Assembly (NCBI GenBank): GCA_905236805.1
Contig: CAJOPH010000065.1
Coordinates: 1-40,108 of the forward strand
Source of the DNA: an uncultured Eubacterium sp.
Lineage (GTDB): Bacteria; Bacillota; Clostridia; Lachnospirales; Lachnospiraceae
DNA: 40,108 bases
Direction of reading: 5' to 3'
Made by a program: the position numbers and the translations under genes. Below the pieces are notes generated by a model that saw only the letters and a list, made by a program, of their open reading frames with translations, was not told where the DNA came from and ran no database searches. The stretch's first letter is position 1. Each line of letters begins with the position of its first letter. Positions 28,577 through 36,464 of this stretch are shown here, piece after piece.

Positions 28577-30625
28577 ATGAACAGGAGATATGAAGCCCTT
28601 CTGTCACCCCTCAAAGTCAGGGACGTGATATACAGAAACAGGATGCTTTCCACGGCGTCCACACCACATTTCCTTCAGGGAAAGGAGCCCTACCCCACGG
28701 AGAAGATCATCACGCATTTCGCGAACAGGGCCAAAAGCGGGGCGGCCGCCGTGTCGATAAACCATTTCCACACGGACGACATGCCGCTGCACGGAAGATC
28801 CATAGACAATCCCCCCTCGCATTTTAATCTCTACGACATAGAGAACGGCACCTGTCAGAACTACCTCTGTCAGCTGATAGACGCCATACACTTTTACGGG
28901 GCAAAGGCCAACGGCTACATCATGGCAGACCCCGCATGGCTTTCTCCCGACGGGGAAAAACCAGAGCCCCCCATGGGGCCGCCCCCCGGAATGGGACCAA
29001 AAGAGCCCGAAAGCACACAGACAGACTGGGCCCGTTCCGCGGAGGACGACAGTTTCTTTCAGATAGATATATCCTCCATCACCCGCGAACAGATGGATGC
29101 CTACATAAGCAACGTAGCCAGGGAGGCGTCAGACTTAAAGCGCCTGGGATTTGACATCATTTCCATGCACTGCTGCTACCGTCACAGCCCCCACGCAATG
29201 TTCGCGTCACCCCTTACGAATCACAGGACGGATGAGTACGGGGGATCCGTAGAAAACAGGAACAGGTTCCTTATAGAGATATTTACGGCCATAAGGAAGG
29301 AAGTGGGACCTTCCACCCCGCTGGAGATAATATACTCCGTATCAGAGCCCAAGGGCGGCTACACGGTGGAAGATACCATAGAGTTCGCAAAGATGGCGGA
29401 CGGTCTCATAGATATTTTGCATCTTCGTTCGGGGGACATGGATCCCCAGCACCCCCTGGGGTACACCTCCACGGAGGAGAATCCCGCTCCCTACTTGGAG
29501 GAGATGGGAAGGGTCACCAAGGCGGTGCATGACCTTGGGCTTAATATGGTGGTCGCCGCGTCGGCGGGCTTCCAGGATCCGGAGCTGGCGAACAGGGCGG
29601 TAGCCGAAGGAAAGGCAGACCTCATAGGCATGGCCAGGGCATGGATCAACAATACCGACTATGGAAAGAAGGTCTACGAAGGAAGGGGTGAGGACATCAC
29701 GCCTTGCATACGCTGCAACAAATGTCACGTGCCCTGCGGAAAGGATATGTGGAGAAGCTTTTGCTCGGTAAATCCTTTGGTAGGCCTAGAAGACAAGATT
29801 GAACGTATGGTCGACCCACCGAAAGATGTAAAGAAGGTGGCGGTAATAGGAGGAGGCGTAGCCGGCATGGAATACGCAAGGATCGCGGCGCAGCGAGGCC
29901 ACAAGGTTACACTCTTTGAAGCCACAGACGCCTTAGGAGGCCAGCTAAAGCATGCGGATCACGCATCCTTCAAATGGCCGTTAAAGCAGTTCAAGAACTG
30001 GATGATAGCACAGATGGAAAAGGAAGGGGTCGATGTAAGGCTAAATACAAAGGTCTCCCCCGAAGAAATAAGGGACGGGGGATATGACGCCGTGGGCATA
30101 GCCGTAGGGTCTGCCCCGGCAGCGCCTTATCTTCCCGGAATAGATGGAAAAAACGTGCATTATGCCTCACAGATATACGGCGAGCCCGCCAAGAGCCTCT
30201 CTGATGACATCGTTATGATAGGAGGCTCGGACGTCGGCGTGGAGACGGCGCTTTACCTGTGCGAGATGGGCAAGAAGGTAAAGGTGCTTGAAATGGCATA
30301 CGAACTCATAGAGGACGCGCCCCATGCACACTACAAGAACATGGTGCACAATTATTGGATGGCGCAGCCTAATTTCTCATTTCAGTGCGGCGTAAGGGTC
30401 ACCTCCATAGACGAAGGGGGCGTAAATTACACAGACCATAAGGGAAAAGAAGGCAGAGTCAAATGTACGGACGTTCTTTTGGCCATGGGCTCAAAGCCCA
30501 ATACCGATCTTGCGTTCTCCTTTGCGGACACTGCCCCCATCGCCCATGTCCTTGGGGATTGCGAGAGGGCATCCGCGGTGCAGAGGGCCATGAGGACGGC
30601 ATTTTCACTGGCATCTACCCTGTAA
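28577..30625 (+). CDS. old-yellow-enzyme / 2,4-dienoyl-CoA reductase-like FMN + Fe-S + FAD oxidoreductase, divergent active site
   Basis: OYE-like N-terminal barrel (TNHRTDEYGGSVENRNRFLIEI), Fe-S ligands CIRCNKCHVPCGKDMWRSFCSVNP, Rossmann VAVIGGGVAGMEYARIAAQRGHKVTLFEA and IVMIGGSDVGVETALYL. Confidence 0.88.
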   Translation: MNRRYEALLSPLKVRDVIYRNRMLSTASTPHFLQGKEPYPTEKIITHFANRAKSGAAAVSINHFHTDDMPLHGRSIDNPPSHFNLYDIENGTCQNYLCQLIDAIHFYGAKANGYIMADPAWLSPDGEKPEPPMGPPPGMGPKEPESTQTDWARSAEDDSFFQIDISSITREQMDAYISNVAREASDLKRLGFDIISMHCCYRHSPHAMFASPLTNHRTDEYGGSVENRNRFLIEIFTAIRKEVGPSTPLEIIYSVSEPKGGYTVEDTIEFAKMADGLIDILHLRSGDMDPQHPLGYTSTEENPAPYLEEMGRVTKAVHDLGLNMVVAASAGFQDPELANRAVAEGKADLIGMARAWINNTDYGKKVYEGRGEDITPCIRCNKCHVPCGKDMWRSFCSVNPLVGLEDKIERMVDPPKDVKKVAVIGGGVAGMEYARIAAQRGHKVTLFEATDALGGQLKHADHASFKWPLKQFKNWMIAQMEKEGVDVRLNTKVSPEEIRDGGYDAVGIAVGSAPAAPYLPGIDGKNVHYASQIYGEPAKSLSDDIVMIGGSDVGVETALYLCEMGKKVKVLEMAYELIEDAPHAHYKNMVHNYWMAQPNFSFQCGVRVTSIDEGGVNYTDHKGKEGRVKCTDVLLAMGSKPNTDLAFSFADTAPIAHVLGDCERASAVQRAMRTAFSLASTL

Positions 30626-30667
30626 AGGTATGACGGGCAGATTATTTATGGGAAAGGAAGAAAGATC

Positions 30668-31264
30668 ATGGCATTTAAAGGTGTGGACAGGTACTTCAAG
30701 GGATATGAAAAAGAAAAGGTCTTATCGCCGAACGGAAGGATGAAGACCAGGTACATCTACAGGGGGGAATACTACAAACTGATCCTCTCGGAAGGAAAAA
30801 GCCCCCAAAAAATAAAGGCCCTGTCCATACTTTACCTCATACTTTACATAGCGGCGACCATTGCCGCGGGCTTTCTTCCCGTGGTGGGAAACATACAGGG
30901 CGTGGGGGCGGTGGGGCTTTTGGCCCTTACCGGCTTTATCCCCGCCCTCTTTTGGGCAGGATCTGTATTAGAGTTTGCCACCTCCCGTAATTACATGGTT
31001 TACCGCAAATATTCCTATGGCATATTAAGGATGCCGAAAGCCATTTCCATCGTGCGCTTCTTTGCCGCAGCGGAGCTGTTTCTAAATGTATTCATTGTGG
31101 CATATTATCACTCAAGGATAGACTCTGTCGCCAATGAGATAATCTTTGCCGCACTCATAGCGGCAAAGCTCGTGTTATCTAACCTCGCACTAAGAGATGT
31201 AAGGCAGATAGATGTGGAGGAAGTCCCTTATGAACTGGTGCCGGAGGAAGAGAGGGAAAGTTAG
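30668..31264 (+). CDS. uncharacterised multi-TM membrane protein
   Basis: 198 aa with about four hydrophobic segments; no family motif recognised; same strand and close behind the OYE gene. Confidence 0.6.
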   Translation: MAFKGVDRYFKGYEKEKVLSPNGRMKTRYIYRGEYYKLILSEGKSPQKIKALSILYLILYIAATIAAGFLPVVGNIQGVGAVGLLALTGFIPALFWAGSVLEFATSRNYMVYRKYSYGILRMPKAISIVRFFAAAELFLNVFIVAYYHSRIDSVANEIIFAALIAAKLVLSNLALRDVRQIDVEEVPYELVPEEERES

Positions 31265-31300
31265 GTATGATCATTGATAAATAATCATCAAAAAAAATGG

Positions 31301-31329
31301 TTGATTTTTTGTAAAAAATGGTATAAAAT
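31301..31329 (+). promoter_or_regulatory. candidate promoter of the FMN-binding cluster
   Basis: TTGATT (31301-31306) - 17 nt - TAAAAT (31324-31329) in an AT-rich intergenic region. Confidence 0.45.
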
Positions 31330-31343
31330 AAAGCGAAATTTTT

Positions 31344-31375
31344 AACGGTGTCTAAATGGGTACCGTTTGTTTTTT
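31344..31375 (+). terminator. terminator/attenuator-like hairpin in the leader
   Basis: AACGGT (31344-31349) / ACCGTT (31362-31367) followed by TGTTTTTT, upstream of the 31440 ATG. Confidence 0.4.
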
Positions 31376-31439
31376 AGGATAAGGTTAGATTTAACTAACT
31401 TTATTGACGAAATATCAATCAATAAAGGAATCGGGTTTT

Positions 31440-32813
31440 ATGAAAAATATCCTTAAGTATTTGAAGATCTTCATTCCGGGAACGGTATCGGTGTGCCTTG
31501 TGGCAGCAGGCGCCCATGCTTTTTGTGCGCCCGACCTTCCTGAAAGGGAAGTCTATGCGTACTCCCTGCTGGACGGGAGCCTTTCCGCGGATGGCGCATC
31601 GTCAGGGGACGCGGTGAACTCGGCCATCAAAGCATCCAAGAAAAAGGTAAAAAGAAAAGAAAAACCCGCACAGAAAAATTCCGGTGAGATTCCTGCTATA
31701 TCTAAGGTGGCAGAGGATTCAAACGCCACATATAAGGACGGGACGTTCAGGGGGTCTGCGCAGGGCTACGGGGGGACGACCACCGTGGATGTGACCATAA
31801 AGAATTCTAAGATAAAGAATATTTCGGTGGTTTCCCATCACGATGACGCCTCGTTTTTTTCAAAAGCCAAACCCCTGCTTTCCCTGATGGTAAAGGAGCA
31901 GACCACGAATGTGGATGCGGTCTCGGGAGCCACGTTCAGTTCGGCCGGGTTGATAGGAGCCACAAGGGCGGCATTAAACAAAGCGAGGGTGGACGGTAAG
32001 GCGGATGAGAGTGACTCATCAGACAAAACGAGCAAAGATTCAGATGACAAAAAATCCAATTCCACGAAAAACAATACTTCCACTTCCATAGAGCTCCCCT
32101 CGAACGCCTCCCCCGGGAATTTCCCGTATGAAGATGGAACCTATGAAGGAGTCGGTGAAGGCTTTGGGGGCGACGTGGTGGTGGATGTGACCATCAAGAA
32201 TCAGACCATCATCGAGATTTCGGTGAAGGAAGCCGCGGATGAGACGCCTGAATATTTTTCAAAAGCCGTTAAAATCCTGGATGCGATATTGGAAAATCAG
32301 GACACGGACGTGGATGCCGTATCGGGAGCCACGTTCAGCTCGAACGGGATACTGGATGCGATAGCGGATGCGCTTTCCAAGGCGCCTAAGATACAGGATA
32401 CCGGTGAATCCGAAGACAAGACAGATACATCCGAAGACGAAACAGGGACGGACGTAGCCGGAGACGCGTCCGGGACTGCACAGACACCTTCCTGTCTTTA
32501 CAATGATGGAGAATATACCGTTACCGTAAGGTGCCGTCCCGATGAGGATGAAGATTTTGATGAATATGAGATAACATTGACCATCACCCTGGAGAATGAC
32601 CATATCACGGATATCTCCGTAGATGATATTTCAGACATGTCAAACAAAGCCTTTGTAAACATGGCTCTGAGGGGAATGAAGGATGGCTTTTTAGGGATAT
32701 CTGATTTAACGGCATATGACGATTCGGCGGTGGATGCGGTTTCCGGCGCCACCTGTTCTTCGGAGAGCCTCAAGGAGGCCGTAAAAGAAGCGTTGGATGA
32801 GGCCGCAAAATAA
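31440..32813 (+). CDS. secreted/anchored protein with three FMN-binding (flavinylation-site) domains
   Basis: N-terminal hydrophobic segment; VDAVSGATFSS twice plus VDAVSGATCSS; domain starts such as YKDGTFRGSAQGYGGTTTVDVTIKN and YEDGTYEGVGEGFGGDVVVDVTIKN. Confidence 0.9.
   Translation: MKNILKYLKIFIPGTVSVCLVAAGAHAFCAPDLPEREVYAYSLLDGSLSADGASSGDAVNSAIKASKKKVKRKEKPAQKNSGEIPAISKVAEDSNATYKDGTFRGSAQGYGGTTTVDVTIKNSKIKNISVVSHHDDASFFSKAKPLLSLMVKEQTTNVDAVSGATFSSAGLIGATRAALNKARVDGKADESDSSDKTSKDSDDKKSNSTKNNTSTSIELPSNASPGNFPYEDGTYEGVGEGFGGDVVVDVTIKNQTIIEISVKEAADETPEYFSKAVKILDAILENQDTDVDAVSGATFSSNGILDAIADALSKAPKIQDTGESEDKTDTSEDETGTDVAGDASGTAQTPSCLYNDGEYTVTVRCRPDEDEDFDEYEITLTITLENDHITDISVDDISDMSNKAFVNMALRGMKDGFLGISDLTAYDDSAVDAVSGATCSSESLKEAVKEALDEAAK
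31723..32371 (+). repeat. tandem duplicated FMN-binding domain coding units 1 and 2
   Basis: Similar nucleotide blocks, e.g. GTCTCGGGAGCCACGTTCAGTTCG (about 31921) and GTATCGGGAGCCACGTTCAGCTCG (about 32320). Confidence 0.75.
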
Positions 32814-32852
32814 AAACGGCGATTTCTTAACAGTTCTTAAGGGGTTAAAGCG

Positions 32853-33350
32853 GTGAAGCAGTTTCTGACAAGATTCATAAATGTGTTTGCGGTGGTTTTC
32901 GCAATCGTTATTTTTAATAAATACGTAGTGGAAGAAACTGAAGGCTACGAGGATAAGAAGGAAAGCATAGAGGCATACAATTCCATCGTGGAGGAGCGCC
33001 TCAAAGCTGATATCGAGAGGCAAAAAGAACTGGAGGGTTCCTCATCGGGGGACGCGTCCGGTAATATGGGCGCGGATTCATCGTCCTTTGACGGCGTTTA
33101 CGAAGGCACCGGGGAGGGCTATGGCGGTTCCGTCACGGTTTCTGTCACCATATCGGGAGGCAAAATATCAAATATAGACATAATATCCGCAAAGGATGAG
33201 GATCCTGAATATTTTTCCATGGCGGTGGGACTTACGGACAAGATCATCTCCGGCCAGACCACGGATGTTGACACTGTTTCGGGTGCCACGTTCTCTTCTT
33301 ATGGGATCATAGACGCCGTAAATGACGCGTTGGGGAATGCCGGGCTATGA
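32853..33350 (+). CDS. membrane-anchored single FMN-binding domain protein
   Basis: N-terminal TM FINVFAVVFAIVIFNKYVV; GVYEGTGEGYGGSVTVSVTISGGKISNIDII; VDTVSGATFSSYGIIDAVNDAL. Confidence 0.9.
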   Translation: MKQFLTRFINVFAVVFAIVIFNKYVVEETEGYEDKKESIEAYNSIVEERLKADIERQKELEGSSSGDASGNMGADSSSFDGVYEGTGEGYGGSVTVSVTISGGKISNIDIISAKDEDPEYFSMAVGLTDKIISGQTTDVDTVSGATFSSYGIIDAVNDALGNAGL

Positions 33351-34216
33351 ATAAAAAGAGGGCGCTTAGGGCCGAGGTTACCAGGCATGTGATCCAGGTC
33401 GTGTTTTTCATACTTGCTCCCGGGCTTTATGCCGGCGCGTTTTCAGGTGTCAAATATATCTTTACGCAGGTAGGGGCGGGAGCCATGATAGAAAAGAATT
33501 CCTTCATGGTGACGCTGGTTCTTCTATGCGTATTTACCATGATCTTTGGAAGATATTTCTGCGGCTATGCCTGCGCTTTCGGGACTTTGGGAGACTATGT
33601 CTTTTTGTTAAGAAAGGGCTTTGAAAAGCTTATTAAGAAAAAGCTTCCCAAGATTCCCCAAAAAGCGGGGAAGGCTTTGGATTACTTAAAATACATTATA
33701 CTTTTAGCTATTATTGCGGCATGTTTTGCGGGTGTGTACGACAAGGCTCGGGGGTATTCGCCCTGGGATGTTTTTTCCATGTTAAGGGCTTTGAAGCCAA
33801 GGCTTGAGGGATATGGCCTGGGAGTGGGACTTATGATCGCGATCCTCGTTGGAATGGTTTTCCGGGAGCGTTTTTTTTGCAGGTTTTTGTGCCCAATGGG
33901 CGCGGTATTTTCCCTCCTTCCCATGAACCCGTTTTTTACCATCAGAAGTGACAGGAAAAAGTGCCTGCCGAAGTGCAGGTCATGTATAAATAATTGCCCC
34001 GCGAATCTTCAGGTCGGGGATGACAGGACACAGCAGGATTGCTTTCAGTGCGGACAATGCGTGAACAAATGCCCGAAGAAGCATATCACGTCGGGATTTG
34101 GGGGAAAAGCACCGGATGAATCTGGCTTTAGTGGTGCAAAAGGAGATGAACCTTGGTGGATGATAGGAAGGGGTGTGCTCCTGGCAGGCTTGTGGGCATA
34201 TTTTTTGGGGATTTAA
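33347..34216 (+). CDS. NapH/NosR-like 4Fe-4S membrane polyferredoxin
   Basis: Multi-TM with FCGYACAFGTLGD, FFCRFLCPMGAVFSLLP, CLPKCRSCINNCP, CFQCGQCVNKCPKKHI; ATGA overlap with upstream gene. Confidence 0.88.
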   Translation: MNKKRALRAEVTRHVIQVVFFILAPGLYAGAFSGVKYIFTQVGAGAMIEKNSFMVTLVLLCVFTMIFGRYFCGYACAFGTLGDYVFLLRKGFEKLIKKKLPKIPQKAGKALDYLKYIILLAIIAACFAGVYDKARGYSPWDVFSMLRALKPRLEGYGLGVGLMIAILVGMVFRERFFCRFLCPMGAVFSLLPMNPFFTIRSDRKKCLPKCRSCINNCPANLQVGDDRTQQDCFQCGQCVNKCPKKHITSGFGGKAPDESGFSGAKGDEPWWMIGRGVLLAGLWAYFLGI

Positions 34217-34272
34217 ATCAGCTCGGTATACCCGATCATATTTTTTTTGGATATGGGTTAGTCTGATAGGAC

Positions 34273-34301
34273 TTAGGAACTTATTGTTCTATAGTTCCTA
34301 A
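34273..34301. repeat. 9 bp inverted repeat
   Basis: TTAGGAACT - 11 nt - AGTTCCTAA, perfect. Confidence 0.75.
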
Positions 34302-34365
34302 GGTTCTAAATGACTAATTTTTATCATATATAGCTATATTTTTTATTGTAGGAGGAAAACATTTC

Positions 34366-36270
34366 ATGAAAAACATTTTCACGAAAAGGCTGTTAGCATT
34401 CGGGCTATCAGCTGCGATGGCGCTTCCATTTGCGCCGGTTTCAGGACTTACCGCAAATGCGGCAGACGGGGATTTCTACGTCCTCATGAACATCCCGTAT
34501 GAGCAGTTCTATGCTGCGGAGATCAATGACGGTGATAATACAGTGGATGTGGTGACCTCTGCGACATCAGACTTTAAGACAAACAACTACAGTCTGTTTG
34601 CGGGTTCCTATCATGTGAACATTGACTCGGACGGAGACGGGACAAACGACAAGAGTACCATAAACGGGGTTACCTATCCCGTCAAGGTTCCGGCGGGGAC
34701 AGACCTTTCTAAGTATACCAAGGTGGATGATAGCACCACGGCCACGGCAGAGTGGAGCGTACATGGGACTACCAGCTCGCAGAATCTTGAGGGAAAGGAT
34801 TGCCTTTTCACGGAAGGCGATTACGCTTACTATGAATATGCCGCAAATGAGACTCCATCTGTTTATAAAGAGCTGACGGTGGAATCGGACGGATCTTTGT
34901 CTTTTTCCAAGTCGAATGCGGAGGTTACCGAAGGGAAGGATTTTGAATGCAAGCTTGATACGGAATCCAAATACGGGGACTACCAGCTTTCCCTTTCAGG
35001 GGACGGTTTCTCCTTTGCTACCGTTTTAGGCGTGGTGGTTTCAACGGCGGAGCGGGATTACGCGATGCGTCACCTCGAAAACATCTGGAGGGGTGGGTCA
35101 TCCATAGCATGGACCACGGGCTTTACGCTTCAGGAATCACATGGCAACGACATTTCCTGCATGGCGGATTACTACAAAGACATAATGGGGCAGACCATCA
35201 AAGCCATCACCGTGATAGGAACAGATTCTGATGGAAATTATGTCACGGTTAAGTATACCGCGGACAATTATGTGGCAATAAAAAATGGCGCGTCTGTTTC
35301 TGTTACATCTGAAAAGGTTACGGATGCGGATGCATCGGTAGACGTAGCCGTTGCAGGTGACAATGACGGCGTATATACGGTTTACAAAATAGATGGCGAA
35401 GATGTTACCGTAACGGACGGAAAAGCCGATATTTCCACTTTGGGACTGTCAGTGGGATCACATACGCTTTCAGTGGTTGACAGCGATGCGAAATATGCTG
35501 TCATCTCTACGAAATTCGTGATAAATACTGACAAAGTGGTAGCCGCGTATGACGCGTCATCAAAGACCGTGACAGCGGCAGAGGGAGTATCCGATGAGGA
35601 ATTCAAGGCATTTGTTTCCGGGATTTCTTCCGTAGCCATATCTTCGGCATCTGTTGAGGAAAAGACTTATAACGCAGATGGTAAGGGAGCGGTTACCGTA
35701 ATAAATGAAGATGGGTCTATTGACCTTTCCAAGACGGATTTTGCGGAAACGACGGACAATGAGCTGACATTCAAGGTTTCTTCCACGGGATATCCGGACC
35801 TGACCTTTACTTATACCGTGAAGGAAGATGAAGCTTCGCCTACGGGTGAGACTCCCGCACAGGGGGGAGACAGTACGGGAAGCGGGACGGGAACACAGAC
35901 GCCTGCTGACGGGACACAGACATCTACTACAGGGACTACCGAGCCTGCCGCAGGGTCTTCAGGAGGTGATACGAGTCAGGGAGAGGCCGAGACTTCCTCA
36001 GAGCTTTCAAAGGCTACGATCTCTGTTAGCAAGACGACCGTTAAGAAGGGCAAAAAGACTGTCATCAAGGTTACATCGGATTCGGGCGCAAAGGTGACAG
36101 TCAAGGCTGCAAATAAGAAGGCAAAGAAAGTAAAGATCAAAAATGGAAAGACCGCAAAGATCACGTTTACAAAGAAGGCAGCTAAGGGAACCTATAAATT
36201 CAAGGCAACATCGCCTGCTACGTCAAATTACAAGAAAGCGGCAAAGACCTTCAAGATAAAAGTAAAGTAA
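34366..36270 (+). CDS. secreted Tp47-like (penicillin-binding Tp47 domain family-like) surface protein with Lys-rich C-terminal domain
   Basis: Signal peptide MKNIFTKRLLAFGLSAAMALPFAPVSGLTANAA; YVLMNIPYEQFYAAE...VDVVTSATSD...GVTYPVKVP pattern recalled from Tp47-like proteins; Thr/Gly linker; C-terminal KATISVSKTTVKKGKKTVIKVTSDS. Confidence 0.65.
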   Translation: MKNIFTKRLLAFGLSAAMALPFAPVSGLTANAADGDFYVLMNIPYEQFYAAEINDGDNTVDVVTSATSDFKTNNYSLFAGSYHVNIDSDGDGTNDKSTINGVTYPVKVPAGTDLSKYTKVDDSTTATAEWSVHGTTSSQNLEGKDCLFTEGDYAYYEYAANETPSVYKELTVESDGSLSFSKSNAEVTEGKDFECKLDTESKYGDYQLSLSGDGFSFATVLGVVVSTAERDYAMRHLENIWRGGSSIAWTTGFTLQESHGNDISCMADYYKDIMGQTIKAITVIGTDSDGNYVTVKYTADNYVAIKNGASVSVTSEKVTDADASVDVAVAGDNDGVYTVYKIDGEDVTVTDGKADISTLGLSVGSHTLSVVDSDAKYAVISTKFVINTDKVVAAYDASSKTVTAAEGVSDEEFKAFVSGISSVAISSASVEEKTYNADGKGAVTVINEDGSIDLSKTDFAETTDNELTFKVSSTGYPDLTFTYTVKEDEASPTGETPAQGGDSTGSGTGTQTPADGTQTSTTGTTEPAAGSSGGDTSQGEAETSSELSKATISVSKTTVKKGKKTVIKVTSDSGAKVTVKAANKKAKKVKIKNGKTAKITFTKKAAKGTYKFKATSPATSNYKKAAKTFKIKVK

Positions 36271-36310
36271 AAGAGGTCGGATTCGCTGAATAAAGTTGAT
36301 TTAGCTGACA

Positions 36311-36348
36311 AAGGAGGAAGGCGCAGCCTTCCTCCTTTTATCTTTTCT
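36311..36348 (+). terminator. Rho-independent terminator after the Tp47-like gene
   Basis: AAGGAGGAAGGC-GCA-GCCTTCCTCCTT followed by TTATCTTTT. Confidence 0.85.
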
Positions 36349-36368
36349 CTCCTTTTTCAAGAAGTCTA

Positions 36369-36398
36369 TTGACTTTTTTTTTTTTGCTGTGATATAAT
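36369..36398 (+). promoter_or_regulatory. promoter of the MCP gene
   Basis: TTGACT (36369-36374) - 18 nt - TATAAT (36393-36398), TGTGATATAAT extended -10. Confidence 0.65.
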
Positions 36399-36464
36399 TG
36401 TGATGCTAGGACGGGATTGAAAGATTGACATTCCCAAAATAATACTCGAATGGAGGAAATAGTA

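Noticed and set aside
31264-31440. FMN riboswitch before the flavin cluster
   Set aside because: AT-rich short leader without the multi-stem RFN conserved blocks; only a simple hairpin is visible
34366-36270. Calling the Tp47-like protein a penicillin-binding enzyme
   Set aside because: No SxxK/SxN/KTG transpeptidase motifs evident; only the family name suggests this, so function left open
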